NCBI RefSeq assembly: GCF_932526225.1
Contig: NC_064035.1
Location: 21,007,969-21,071,968 of the forward strand
Length of the DNA stretch: 64,000 nucleotides
Source: Nematostella vectensis
Lineage: Eukaryota > Cnidaria > Anthozoa > Actiniaria > Edwardsiidae
Direction: 5' to 3'
In this document: positions 31,784 to 43,130 of the stretch, piece after piece
Numbering within the stretch: position 1 is the first letter of the stretch
How the letters are laid out: each line of letters opens with the position of its first letter
Program-made: the position numbers and the translations under genes
Notes under the pieces: model-generated
Databases searched by the model: none
Seen by the model: only the letters and a program-made list of their open reading frames with translations
Told to the model about the DNA's origin: nothing

Positions 31784-32159
31784 CGGTCACAAAACCAATC
31801 AACCCGGAAAAAATGGGAGTGTCTTGGTACTCCTCTATTATTTTTGCCGTGGCGGCGGATGGAGGCTTGGGTGCTGGACCCCCTCCGGTTTTGCCCCTCT
31901 CCCGCTTGAACTCTGAGGTCTCCCTCTTTGCTTGGGAGAGGAGGTTTTCCCATTTATCTTTTACCTCTACAAGACTTTGTGGAGCAACTCCAACTGCATT
32001 CACTTTATCCTTTATTTCCTCCCACACACTATTCTTTAATTTGTTTGTGACAGCATTTGTCAACTTGTCAATCTCTTTTTTCTCTGCCACCGACTCCGTG
32101 ATAATGGTTATTTCCTCAATGGAAAAATTCGGCTTGCGCTTTGACTTCTTGGAGTCCAT
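31784..32159 (-). CDS. Myb/SANT-like DNA-binding protein (NAIF1/Harbinger type), first exon
   Basis: The ATG at 32159 opens a 125-codon exon ending at a strong donor (CCG/GTAAGAC, 31783). The product starts with a short basic stretch. It then has the tri-helical Myb/SANT-like domain (FSIEEITIITESVAEKK, then VWEEIKDKVNAVG and VEVKDKWENLLSQAKRE) and a Gly/Pro linker. In Harbinger elements this protein binds the terminal repeats and brings the transposase into the nucleus. The exon is intact, but its continuation is lost. Confidence 0.75.
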
Positions 32160-32381
32160 GTTTACGATCGGAAAAAAAATAATCAAAAAGCCGAAAGTCG
32201 AAAAGCGCGCGTTTGGCAGTTTTGTTTACGTCTTGGGAGTCCTGTGGTTGCTCGGAAAATCCCGCCAAACCGGTTTATGGCCGGTTATCCTTAGGTTAGC
32301 TAACCTAGGATTAGCGAATTTTAACCCAGGATTAGGCGCTAGTCTCGGGTTAAGTTAATCGGCTTTTCAGGAACCGGCCCC
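31784..32381 (-). mobile_element. Harbinger transposon, one end with the Myb/SANT-like gene
   Basis: The outer end at 32381 reads GGGGCCGGTTCCTGAAAAGC on the minus strand, the style of Harbinger terminal repeats. A subterminal region has nested ACCTAGG/TTAGCTAACCTA palindromes. The first exon of the DNA-binding gene follows. The rest of the element, including the DDE transposase and the other terminus, is missing to the left of about 31720. Confidence 0.75.
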
Positions 32382-32384
32382 TGT

Positions 32385-32560
32385 TCTCTATTAGCTCGTT
32401 GTTGTCTGTAAGCATCTGGTGCTTTTCATCGTACTTCACCTCTACTCCACTGTCTCTCTTTTTCTCTTTTTTGTTTTTTTTTTCAAAACGTCTTCATTCA
32501 GACTTTTATACCTCTTTCTCACCGACCTTTGAATGACTTTATACCATGGTTTTTTTTAAA
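32385..32560 (-). CDS. basic coding-like fragment beside the Harbinger end
   Basis: The minus strand reads WYKVIQRSVRKRYKSLNED, then a Lys-rich stretch and SGVEVKYDEKHQMLTDNNEL, running straight into the Harbinger terminus. The composition is protein-like and basic, but there is a one-base ambiguity in the poly-A stretch near 32470. I do not recognise it; it may be the gene into which the Harbinger element inserted. Confidence 0.25.
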
Positions 32561-33317
32561 TTGAGGGCGATTGTAGCCTACGTCTGTGCTCTCTCTTTTT
32601 ATGCGTAAGGATGCTTGCGAGGCTCCTCCGCAATAACCTCTTTCAGAAGAGCGACATTGCCGTCAAATTACCATAAAAAGAGCTCACTTTGTTTAACCTT
32701 TAACATTTTGTACTGTAGGAAAAATGAAGACGTGAGTCTATTTCGTCACTTCCGTGACGCTGGTCAGTACACTCTGCAGTAAACACAGCTCATTACCTAA
32801 GTAGATTCGATTCAGTTTTCCGAATTCCCAACCATCATGTCAATCACAACTCGTATCTTCTGCTACAGGGATCGAATCATCAAACCGTGTGAGTACTATT
32901 CAAACTATGTAGCTAAGGATGAACTTTATAAAAATGTAACATGTTTTTACATTGCTATTTCTATGGCAACGGACGGTTAACCTGTTAAATTCACTATTCG
33001 CGAAGTGCTGTTCGCTACAGGGAAAACTTTAACAAATAAGATATAAAATATTGTACATCAGACCTTGGTCGACCCTTAGAAGAAGTTTTATTAAATTCTA
33101 TAAAAAATTCTAAGATATTGAAGCATTTTTTTTTCAGTCACTGTTATTTACTTTGAAACTCGCCCCTGATATCAATCCATACGCGGGCAAAGTATTTCTA
33201 ATAACGTACCAAAAATGAAAGTTTTGTTGATCGTAAGTATTAGGGTCCATTCCGGGGAATATTAATTATTTTTTTCGCCGTTTTCGTATAAAAAAATTAG
33301 GATATCGAGAAACATTC
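32561..33317. other. no supported gene
   Basis: Spacer of mixed composition with only short, unconvincing frames. Confidence 0.5.
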
Positions 33318-34328
33318 GGGTTAAGGATACGGTTCACATTGGGCGACGAAAATGGCCCTAAAAGTTTTATTACAGAAATATGTTCTTTATATCATTATCT
33401 AACAATTTCCGATTAAAACATTAAAAAATACTAAAACCTTCGAGAACAAGAAAAAACATCTTTGCCTTTGGTGTCAAAATCTTTTATTCCTTTTAGTGCG
33501 CCGCGCTACATCCCGTGCTTAAGGAATTCCAATGTTACTCAGCGACGCGCGTCTACATGTGGGAAGAGAAGAGAGTCTCGGGATCGCCTTCATTTCTTCA
33601 CGAGTTTTCCTTTTTGCTTTGCCCCTGTTCTTTCCATAAAAGTTTGTGATATACTGACCTGACCGCATGAGGTCTGTCCTGTTGTGGGTTTGTTCTTTTT
33701 CTGAGATTGACACTTACCCTGTGATTGGCTGACGCCAGTTCCTATTAGCTGTGAAGTGCCGCAATCCCTTAAGCCCGAAAACTTTGAAGGCGCATTACAG
33801 CGAAACAAAAATGCGCTAAAATGCAACAAACTTTTAAAGTGTTGGTACCCTATAATTTGTCTGATTTTCGTATAATTTGGCAAACATGTAGATCAATAGC
33901 CTCGCTTCGAAAGGGGTTTTCATTTTCTTATATTGTTTTTTAATCAAATGTTATTCTCGCCAAAAGGACGGAAATAGCCGAAATTTACATGCGGCAACTT
34001 TGAAATAAAATAATTCTTCAATGGAATACGATATGGAAAAAATGAGAACCCCTTTTGAAGATTGACATGTGTTAATGGAAATAAGACGTATTGCGTTAAC
34101 CTAGGCGCGAAGCAAGGGTACCAACATTTTCGCCGAAGACAACAGTATGATTTTGCGTATTTAGGCCCCTAACTAAAAAACTAAAAACTTCTTATTGAAA
34201 AAAAGGCAATGGGTAGATGCTCAATTATATTACGAATCTCAGTATGTGCAGTTTTTTTTAACAAAAATCTGATGCGCGCATTTAAATTCTAGCGCGACAC
34301 AGTCGCGAAGGTGAACCGTAACCTTAAC
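33318..34328. mobile_element. candidate non-autonomous DNA transposon with 27-bp inverted ends
   Basis: Left end GTTAAGGATACGGTTCAC (33320-33337), continuing to GCGAC at 33347. The right end read inward is GTTAAGGTTACGGTTCACC and also continues to GCGAC (34328-34302). About 23 of 27 positions agree. The 1.0-kb interior has no transposase. A long terminal match with non-coding interior is the usual MITE-like layout. Target duplication is unclear. Confidence 0.5.
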
Positions 34329-34599
34329 TTTGAGCTTTATTGATAGGTTGTAGGTAAGCGATTAGATTTTTTGAAAATTGGCGTTTCAAGCGCCGACTTT
34401 ACGCTTGTTTTTTTTTTTTTTTTTTTGCTTCGCTTTGGATATTGTTCGTTTCATTTCGTTGGGAATTCGGGAAACTGAAATCGAATCTCCTTAAGCTGAT
34501 AACCTAAAAGATGAAGTTTGTTTGAGGTGCAGAAAATACGTACAACAATTCTAGTCTTCTTTTTTTATACCTCAATAGGGCTAAAAAAAAATGTAGGCC

Positions 34600-34998
34600 A
34601 TCAGTAAGCCCTCCCAACATATAATTTCCGATATCTATACTTTCCCGCCCAGAGCCTCCTCGTTTCGCTTGTCACGGCATTTTGGTTGAGCGTCACTGGA
34701 CGAGAAAAGTCTGGAGGCTCTGCTACCCAGGGTATGCAAAACTCCAAAAATAACGACAACAACGCATTCGCAGCTGTAGCATTTACATTTTGTTCTTGTA
34801 AATAATCCAAGGCTCTGTGAGCCAACTCGTGAATGCAAACTTATCTTTCTACTTATTTTCTTGTGTGCATAAAAGATATACAGGGTACCGATGAAAGCAT
34901 GAACACATTTTTTTCTTTTCGATGTCATGACACACCAAGAACTGGTAGTAGAACCCGGGTCCCTGCGGTCGGAGACCACACCGCTAGACTATCGTAGC
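34600..34998 (-). mobile_element. tRNA-derived SINE-like element
   Basis: On the minus strand the head contains an A-box-like TAGTCTAGCGG (34992-34982) and a B-box-like GGTTCTACTACC (34955-34944) about 26 bases apart, the internal RNA polymerase III promoter arrangement of tRNAs. The body lacks a tRNA fold, and the sequence continues for about 340 bases. It resembles a tRNA-headed SINE rather than a true tRNA. Its tail was not defined. Confidence 0.4.
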
Positions 34999-35214
34999 TG
35001 AGTCGACATGTAACAGAAATTAGTTATAATGCTAATGCAAATTTCAGCATATTCTTTCCGGAAACAAAATAAATTATCCCCAATAGTTGATCGCGCTACT
35101 GTCATACAATGTGTTTTATGTATGTTAACATTCTAGAAAAGTGCAAAATCGTTATTGTTGGTTGGATGGGAAGCTTAATAGGCCCCACGCCAAAGAGATA
35201 GTTGTTGAATAGAC

Positions 35215-36620
35215 TATAATACCGCCGAGCACGCCTGTAAGTAGGCAAAGATGAGCTTTGTAAACTGGAGCCAAGCGACGGAAGCGCTAAATCTGCAGAC
35301 GAGATAAAGCATCCGCAAGTTCATTGTGGATGCCTGGCACATGGCAAGCATTCAACAGAATGTAATAGTGAAGGCAGACAGACACTTATTTCCGTACAAA
35401 ATACATCAATTCCTTATCTCGGCAAGAGCATTGGTTGATTATATGCACTAATGAAATATTGTCTGTAAAAAAGGTGATACATTGATTGGCCATGCAAGAG
35501 CCCCACAACAACAGACTTAAAACTATGGTTTAAAATTCCAATGCAGCAATGTTTTTTCTTTGCCAGTCTGTTGGCCAACCACCATGACACCAATGATTAC
35601 CAAATAAAGCTCCAAAACCGATAGCACCCGATGCATCTGCATAGAGACACAAGCTCTCGCTGGTTTGCCATCTAAGAACAAGGAAAAAAGAACGACCATT
35701 GTAAGACTGCAGAAAATCACGCGAAGTGCGAAGGTCATTCTTAACTTCAGTAGTAAGCTTGGCTTTATAATAAGGCTTATCGAGTCCTATTGTTAAATCA
35801 ATGAGCCGTCGAAGGAATGCTCTGCCAGGAACTATCACCGTACATGCAAAGTTCAGAAACCCTATCAAAGACTGCAATTCCTGCTTGGTAGCCCGTTTGC
35901 GACCCAAGAAAGAGTCAATAAGTGCTCTACATTTGGTCAGCTTGTCTTCAGAAAGACAAGCAATGAAGCGTACGGTATCAAGCTCGATGCCAGCAAATGA
36001 AAGGATTTGAGCTGTACCTGCAGTCTTTTCGGGAGCCATGGGTACGCCTAGAAAATCAGATACCCAGAAAAGATTCCAAGCTCGACTGACATGCAAGGAG
36101 CGAAGGTTCAATAATCAGAAAGTCATCCAAGATATGCAGAATGTTGTTTATCCCGCACTTGTATTGGGCAATCCACTGAATAGCAGAGCTAAATTCTTCA
36201 AAAGTTCTACACGAACTAGCACACCCCATAGGCATTGCCCGCTCGAAATAATATTACCCCATCCATTTCATGCCTAACAAATTGTAGTCATCAGGATGAA
36301 TAGGGATTATCCGAAAAGCATTTTTAATGTCAGTTTAGCTAATTAGCACCCAACTCCTGTGCTCTGTATTAAGGTCATGGCATCGTCAATCCGCGCATAG
36401 TGGACATTAGTATACTCTGTTGGTATCTGGTCATTGACAGAAGAGCCCTTTGGGAAAGACAGATGGTGTATCAGACGGTATTCCCTACCGCCTTCTTAGG
36501 TACAAGGCCTAAAGGAGAAACTCTGAAATCAGGGAGTGGAACAGATGAAAAGCGGCCTGCTATCCTATTAGCCGCCAGCTCTTTATTCAGCTTTAATGAA
36601 CAGCCTGGGAGTTTTCTCGA
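35215..36620 (-). pseudogene. DIRS-type reverse transcriptase and RNase H
   Basis: Minus-strand RT landmarks are AMPMGC (near 36220), the active-site box ILDDFLII (36116-36133), FLGVPMAPEKT (near 36030) and LQSLIGFLNFAC. RNase H has LYADASGAIGFGA and, after a stop near 35520, FTDNISLVHIINQ and LADALSRLQ (near 35290). This pattern is characteristic of DIRS retrotransposons, which integrate with a tyrosine recombinase. Several frameshifts and stops break it. No tyrosine recombinase or methylase follows within 35.2 kb, so the 3' half is lost. Confidence 0.8.
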
Positions 36621-36624
36621 GCTG

Positions 36625-37895
36625 ATAACAAACTTTGGGCTTCGAAGGTCTGTCTAGACCCCTTAAAGTGAACACGGAAACCAAATGAAAAGCGAGTAAG
36701 AAGCAAGTTGGCCTTAGAGACATCATAGCCTAATAATAAATGCCGTAACCTATCTACTCTTATTGATGTTGGAAGTTGCAGACACCTGTGGCCCTTTGGC
36801 CCCATTAGGGTAATCTCCTTTTCCGTCCTTTTGTGTTGGAAAGGAGCATTTAATTCGGGGATGATCCACTTTTTGCAGGATGGACATTGGTGGTTAAAGC
36901 CACACTGACCCTTACAAGGATTACCCCTATGGAAAGTAAAACAGTACCCTGGTAAGGTCCTATAGGATTGTGCTTTGTTATTAACAGGGCGTGGTTTCTG
37001 CCATCGGAGCCAAAGCTCCCAGTGTGTGCTATCCCAGGCATGCTGGGCTTGGTTAGCCTGTCTCAAATAACGGAAGTTCTCATCATAAAACTTCCAATCT
37101 GCCCCTCTGAAAGCCAAATTATGTATGGTATCACTGTATTTCATAAGGGCTGGAGCCTCATGTGAATACTGTGTATATAGCTACAAATAACCTTCGATTG
37201 ACCGAATGGCCTTTAGTTTGCTGTGCTGCTCAAAGGTTAGAACAGGGGTCCCCCCAGAATCCTGTAATCCAGAAATATTCAGTTGGTAATGGTCATTGTC
37301 ATTGGTCTCACCCTCAAAACAGCCTGTTGACCTGTTTGTGTCTACCAGTGTCCCTCCTGGTTCCCGTATCCAAAGTAAGGCTAAAGACAAAAATTTGGTC
37401 TAATGCATACATCGATTTTGGTTTATTAATCAATTCTAGAGTCAAAGGCAACTGAGTGCCTGAACCAGAAAGGTCACCAAGAACAGCGAGGACAGACCCC
37501 TGTACTGCACCCGCTGCCTCAGATGTACCCGAACATTTTTTCCTGAGCTACCGAATCTAAACTACTGCTAGGTGTACCTCCTGGAGTACCGTGTGCTGCT
37601 GACCCCTCTATAGTGACAGCCTGATCCGTCCCAACTGGAATCCCCACTACATCAGGGGGAATCCTTGCGAGTCCTTCAGAGCAGAAAGAACAGCTGCAGT
37701 GACCTCTGTGATCAGACTCCTTTGTCTTATCAGACGGTCCTCTGTGGGATGGGGGTTTGGCTGTGGAAATACTGCTGGAGTAACCCTAGACTTTTCTGCG
37801 GAAGAAGTATTTGAACGTTTCAAGGTGCGTGTCGCTGTGACTGAACCGCCATGGTCCCGGAGCCGCATGGGCTGGCTACGATAACGTGGAGGCAT
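36625..37895 (-). pseudogene. DIRS gag-like protein
   Basis: The minus-strand ATG at 37895 (MPPRYRSQPMRL) begins an Arg/Ser-rich N-terminus with a LITEVTAAVLSAL helix. After frameshifts it continues at 37144-36600 with YSDTIHNLAFRGADWKFYDE and a Cys/His-rich nucleic-acid-binding segment (YCFTFHRGNPC...CGFNHQCPSCKKW). Order and spacing next to the DIRS RT identify it as the element's gag. Confidence 0.65.
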
Positions 37896-38015
37896 CCTGT
37901 GTCCAGACTCCGAACAGAAAAAGAAAACCGAACAAAAAAAATGTTTGCATGATATAACCAGAAGACTTTTGATATTAACGTTCGATATTATAACAAGCAA
38001 TATTTATGTTATAAA

Positions 38016-38390
38016 TTATAGTACATATATATATAATTTGTTTTGATATTTTGTTTTGTTATTTGGAGGGGCTGCACACAATGTGATTCCGGCTACAAGT
38101 GTCAATCCCGCTAGTGCCCAAAATAGCACAAAAACAAGTGCTTTAGTATGGTGCCTTACGCCGAGAACACTCAGGCTAAAACAAAGGCAAATCCCAATTG
38201 CCAAGACACCAGCCAGCCAAAGCGTGCAACCCCGAATTCACTCGGGATAATGAGATAATCCATATTGTAGAGAGTAGAATGAACGTTACTGAAAACACTC
38301 AGCTTCATAACACTCGAGGACTGCTTGTATTTGCAATAACATTTAAAGCACAAACCAGCAGAATCTCCAAATTGCACGCTTGGCACTAAA
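38016..38390 (-). CDS. hydrophobic coding-like fragment with two membrane segments
   Basis: Two overlapping minus-strand frames together give two hydrophobic helices (IGICLCFSLSVLGV and LVFVLFWALAGLTLVAGITL) separated by a short basic loop. The layout suggests a small multi-pass membrane protein or one exon of it. No family is recognised, and it sits between the SGNH-like and DIRS fragments, so it may be part of a captured host exon. Confidence 0.2.
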
Positions 38391-38584
38391 CATTTTGGCT
38401 GTAAAGCAAGGTTGTGGCAGAGAACACTACAGGGTAAAATTGGCTGCCAATTTGAGTCCCGCTAATACACCATTAGACAACAACCACAGCAAACATTTAA
38501 CAAATATAAACGAGCAACATCCTATAGTCACACAAGAAAGTCAGTTCAAGTCTGAGTAGATAATTTATTCCCTGCTCAACTGCT

Positions 38585-39130
38585 TTAGGACATGTAAAAT
38601 GGCGCCTCAATAGCTTCGATAAAGTGCGTATTGTCCAGCACGATTGGGGTGAACGCCTCTACGATCCAGAACAGCTGTTTTTGAAAAAAACCACGATGCT
38701 TCCAAATTACAACCCCGGGTTTTCCTCCCAACACCACACTTAAATATTGGTTTAGTTTCCGAGAGTTTGCATTGAATGCGAGATTAGGCTTCCCACGAGG
38801 GATGACCATGCAAGCGACCACAAAACGAGTGGGAAAGGAACTAAAAAATAAATCTACAAGATTGTCGATCTCCGAGCCGACTGTTTGCGGCAGTAAAGTC
38901 CATAAATCATTAGTTTCGAACTCCAAAATAACCACATCGGGGAGGAAAGATCGTACAATCCCTAAATCCTTAGCGTGTCAACCGATCTCCTGCCTTTTCC
39001 ATGCATGCGAATTTTGACATTCGGCAAATCAAAATTTGCTTTAGCAAAGTTTAGCCCTTTCCAAGTTCCAAGTCTGGCCTAAAATAAGGACCCTGGGGGC
39101 AGTATAATCCATAACAGCCAGGTAAAAGTA
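38585..39130 (-). pseudogene. SGNH/GDSL-like hydrolase of a retroelement
   Basis: On the minus strand PRVLILGQTW (near 39090) corresponds to the first SGNH block, although the catalytic Ser region is altered. PDVVILEFETNDLW (near 38930) is the Asn-containing block, and VVACMVIPRGKPNLAFNAN and VVIWKHRGFF follow. The usual C-terminal DxxHL region appears as LDNTHF (near 38620). Stops near 39050-38950 break it. Such esterase-like domains accompany some retrotransposon gag/ORF1 proteins. It lies upstream of, and on the same strand as, the DIRS gag, so it may belong to that element. Confidence 0.5.
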
Positions 39131-39549
39131 ATTAAACCTAGTAAGTTTGCGGTTCTTCCCCCCTTTCCAGTTGAATGACACAGCGCCTACACAAAACCCG
39201 AACAGTCAATTCAAAGAAAAATCGAAAAGTAACGGGGAAAAACAAAAAAAATTAACTCCAAAACATCAAGTCTTTAGGTCGACAAGCTAACTGAAACTGA
39301 AAACTAGGAACTGCGAGTCCGAAAATTGGAATTATTCTGTGAAATATTATCACTTACCTCTAGAAACGTTTTGCCTCCTTGAGACTGATAGGAAAGGACG
39401 CGTGCTCCTCGCAATTCACCTCATAGGGGGGATTCCTAATGACGAATGCTAGTCCCCAAAAGAAACACGCTTGGGCACGCTCTAGTGAGTTCTATTCATT
39501 GTAGTATTTATGTATGTTAAGAACCTTGAACATTACGTGTTGGGCTGCC

Positions 39550-40195
39550 TGTGTTATGTTTATTGTTGTACAGCGGTTTTACCCCATAGAATCTCTATGC
39601 TTAGTTTTCGGTTTAGTTTTACAAGCTGTAGATTTATGTTGATTAAAGCCTCAGTTAGAGGCATACCTTCTACTACAATTTAATGACACAGTTGATGTCC
39701 TTTTGAGTGTGTGGAGACCACGCTGGGGAGGCATATTCAGCTACAGGACGCACAAGACTAATGTAGGCTTTCTCCTTGACCTCAGCGGGACATGATGATA
39801 AGTTCCTCTGGAGAATGTTTAGCACCCTGTTCGCTTTCTTCTTGATCTCGTCACACTGTTTGGACCAGTTAAGACTCGGCGTGATGTAAATGCCTAAGTA
39901 CTTTTGAAACCGCACACCTTCCAGAACAGAACCACATAATGTGTAGGAACCTTGAAATGGGAAGCGCTTCAAAGTGATCGACATCACGTAGCATTTTTTA
40001 GGGGCGAATGACATCTGCCACCGTTTGGCCCATTGCTCAAGGTAATGCAGGTAATGCAGTTGAACGTTGTGTTATGTTTATTGTTGTACAGCGGTTTTAC
40101 CCCATAGAATCTCTATGCTTAGTTTTCGGTTTAGTTTTACAAGCTGTAGATTTATGTTGATTAAAGCCTCAGTTAGAGGCATACCTTCTACTACA
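39550..40195 (+). mobile_element. two 128-bp LTR-like direct repeats bracketing a LINE fragment
   Basis: The repeats 39550-39677 and 40068-40195 both begin TGTGTTATGT and end TTCTACTACA, with the TG...CA termini expected of LTRs. Both contain ATTAAA and the hairpin GCCTCAGTTAGAGGC near the 3' end. They look identical. Between them lie only 390 bp, almost all of it antisense LINE reverse-transcriptase sequence. This fits a TRIM-like miniature LTR element that captured a LINE piece, or two insertions flanking it. No target duplication is visible. Confidence 0.6.
39673..40014 (-). pseudogene. LINE reverse-transcriptase fragment
   Basis: The minus-strand frame contains FAPKKCYVM, QKYLGIYITPSLNWSK and NLSSCPAEVKEKAY. 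It closely resembles the C-terminal RT region of the LINE at 61.6-64 kb, so both belong to one family. It is truncated at both ends by the flanking LTR-like repeats. Confidence 0.85.
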
Positions 40196-40513
40196 TTCAT
40201 AATTCTTAAAAAATAATTATCTAAATGATAACTAACATGAGAAACTCAGTACTACAATAAATCTATAAGCACATATAGAACTTGTTCAAGTCAAGAGAGG
40301 TCATAAAAACCAATTTGGTGGAAATAGGGTATAAATATCCTTCCATCATCTTTGAATAACAATATTAGCGTTTAGCAAAATAATACCAACTTTTGCATTA
40401 TAAATCTGTCCATAAACAAAATCTTAAATAATCTTTCAAATATGTATAGAAATACATGACTTTCTCTTCACAACAAAGCGTGCTGGAGCGCCCTTATATG
40501 CAAGAGGGCTCAT

Positions 40514-42418
40514 TTACGCATGCATATCAGGCAGCACGTTTCTTGCACACAGATTCGTCACATTGTTGGCACTTAAGTTGTCCTTTTCCCAACGCATCCT
40601 TGCTTCTTCTCTGACCTTCTCCTTGAATGGAGGCAAGACACTGTACACTTCTTGCGAGTATCGGATTGTGCTGGGAGGATTTCTTGCCTCGTCCGTGTGT
40701 CGTCCGCTGCTACTTGAGGTCAGGATGATCTTGATCTTCTGCTGGGTCACCGAGGAGGAGAGACCATTCAAAGAGCGTGCTTTGATAAAGGGAAGTACAA
40801 GTTGCATGCCCAGTTGCCATCCGAATTCAAAGGAATTCTGCTTCCTTGGGTCGTCGCTTCGGTTGAGTGCATAGACAGTGGAAGCATTCACTCGGCGGGT
40901 ATCTAAGACATAAAAAATGCAGCCATACTCCACCGCGAGGTTTTCGCCTTGCATGAATAAAAGCCTACCCGCTGATCTACTATTTCGGTGCCACCCTTGG
41001 TAAAATCGTAAAGCTTGTATATGGAGGGTTTGTATTTGCCATCATCTTGGGTCTCTCCCAATAAAGGCTGGACTGTTGATAGCAATAAAACATTGCGCGT
41101 TGCCGACGATTTGTTTTTTACAACATAAAAGTAAAGAACGAGCTTCTTCCCACAGCACGTCGTAGGAGAACTCTTCTCTGCCATCAACTTTCTTGAGATC
41201 AGAGTTCCGATTGAAGTGATGTGAAGCTCTAGCCGCCACTGACACAAAGGGATGGACGTACACAGCCGATCAAAAGAAATATTTCTTCCTCCAAGGCTTT
41301 TCTTCTAGCCGTTTGATCATCGACTTCACAATCGCATCAGTGCCAGGTACGTAATAATCGGCAGGCTGGCCTACCGGTTTGCCACTATGAAACCGCGATC
41401 GTAAATGTGAATGGGTATCGTGCTGTAATGATGGAATTAAAGAGTAGTCGATACATTGCCGGCTTGCTCGGGTTAAACTGCTTGAAGCTGATCTGATTTC
41501 TGATCATGTAGAGAGTTTTAACTAACGAGAGGTAATCATCGGGGATAATTTCTTTGCCGCATTGGGTATTGAAGCTCTCATAGAATTCAGCAAAACGGTC
41601 ACTTGCCCATCGCTGTAGTCTGTTTTTTCATCATCAAAAGGCAAGTTTGCCATCAGGAACTTGAAGCGGTTCTTCCCCATTGTTGCCCTGAAGACTGGAT
41701 GGCTTATCTTGGCGCGAAACAGACTTTCAACAATATGGTTTTTCAAACAGAGGAGACCTCTGAGGTAGAGCAGACCAATCCAGGCGGTGACTTCTTCAGC
41801 CGATGTAATGCCAATGTAGGTATTTCGGTCGTCGGACAATGCTTCAGCGGAAAGACTTGATCGAAAAGCTGAAATTCTCTTATTTGTATGACGAATTGTA
41901 GAGGCTATCATTTTCTCTGTGACAAAAAGGCGCCAGCATTGCTCAGGCTCTTTGGCTCTTTTGGTAGCATTTCTCAAGCCAACCGGACCTCTTCTTAAAT
42001 CGTGTCTTTCCTGTCTTCCTTCTTGGGGGGTTCTTTCTCTGCTCCACTTGATCATTTTCCCAGGATCACCCTTCCTTTTCGGCTTTTCCAGATAAGCTTC
42101 AAAGGCTTTTCAGGAAGATTAACTGGAGAAAAGTTTTCTCCATCCAAACATGTGTCAATACTTCTAACAAGCTTTCTCTTAGTTCTTAGTTCTCTCAAAA
42201 CTCTTATTCAAATGTACCTCGGCCTCTTCATCGTCAAGATCTTTATCAGAAGACAGAGCAACTGCAGTTGGTGGTGAGATGTCATAATCAGACGCTGGAT
42301 CTGAATCAGATGGCAAAGAGTTCAGATCTTCCAAGTCGTCATCATCTGAGTCGGCTAGAATCACCTCGACTACTTCCTCGGTCATAAATGTGCGCTTTTG
42401 TGCAGTATTGGCCGCCAT
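40514..42418 (-). pseudogene. piggyBac transposase, multiply frameshifted
   Basis: The minus-strand ATG at 42418 starts an acidic leader (ADSDDDDLEDLNSL). It is followed by the piggyBac core: AWIGLLYLRGLL, PVFRATMGKNRFKFLMANLPFDD (near 41650), ADYYVPGTDAIVK (near 41360), GGTEIVDQRVGFYSCK (near 40985, with a catalytic Asp) and AAFFYVLDT. The pieces occur in four or more frames. The Cys-rich C-terminal finger is not clear; the last readable part ends near 40514. It is a dead DNA transposon gene of the DDE_Tnp_1_7 type. Terminal TTAA sites and TIRs were not found. Confidence 0.85.
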
Positions 42419-42940
42419 TTTGTATCCAACAATGCATTGCTGATCCCATACTGCAACATTCTCTATTTCCTTACAATGAAAGCTAATCAAGTTTTCTCAC
42501 TCTTGCTTTAGAAATAAAGAGAGACAGAGTAACACAAGCAATCATAAACATGCAAAAAAACTGTTTTAATTTTCTACTTCAAATAATATTCGATCACATA
42601 AATTCCTGTTTATTCTTTTGATAAGCAAAAACCCCACCCCCTCCAAAAGGGTTGTTTTTCTACTTTTTATTTACAATAGAGGAATATAAAAAGGATTTTT
42701 CCAAATTTAGATGTTTTGTTACATTGTTTTGCTATTAAAACTTTGTTTTCAGCAAACTGTTCCCAGATAAATTTTAGGAAAAGTCGTAAAATTTTAATGC
42801 TCTAGCCCTACTAGGTCAAAAGTTATTACAGCTCAAAGGTGCTGGAGGCCTCAAAAGCCCCCTCCCATTCTGAATAGGGTTAACGGTCCTACTTGCTCTT
42901 GCCTTCTTGTACCTTCTTGTGGTCTCTCCTTAATCCGCTA
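42419..42940. other. AT-rich spacer, no gene seen
   Basis: Nothing beyond T-rich runs and short frames. Confidence 0.5.
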
Positions 42941-43130
42941 GTGAGTGGAGGCAACATGTGTGAGTGGAGGCAACATGTGTGAGTGGAGGCAACATGTGTG
43001 AGTGGAGGCAACATGTGTGAGTGGAGGCAACATGTGTGAGTGGAGGCAACATGTGTGAGTGGAGGCAACATGTGTGAGTGGAGGCAACATGTGTGAGTGG
43101 AGGCAACATGTGTGAGTGGAGGCAACATGT
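42941..43130 (+). repeat. minisatellite, 19-bp unit x 10
   Basis: Ten head-to-tail copies of GTGAGTGGAGGCAACATGT start every 19 bases from 42941. They appear identical. The antisense open frames it creates (repeating Thr-Cys-Cys-Leu-His-Ser) are an artefact. Confidence 0.97.

Noticed and set aside
34944-34998. A genuine tRNA gene
   Set aside because: No acceptor or anticodon stem could be drawn and the B box departs from consensus; SINE-like is the better fit.
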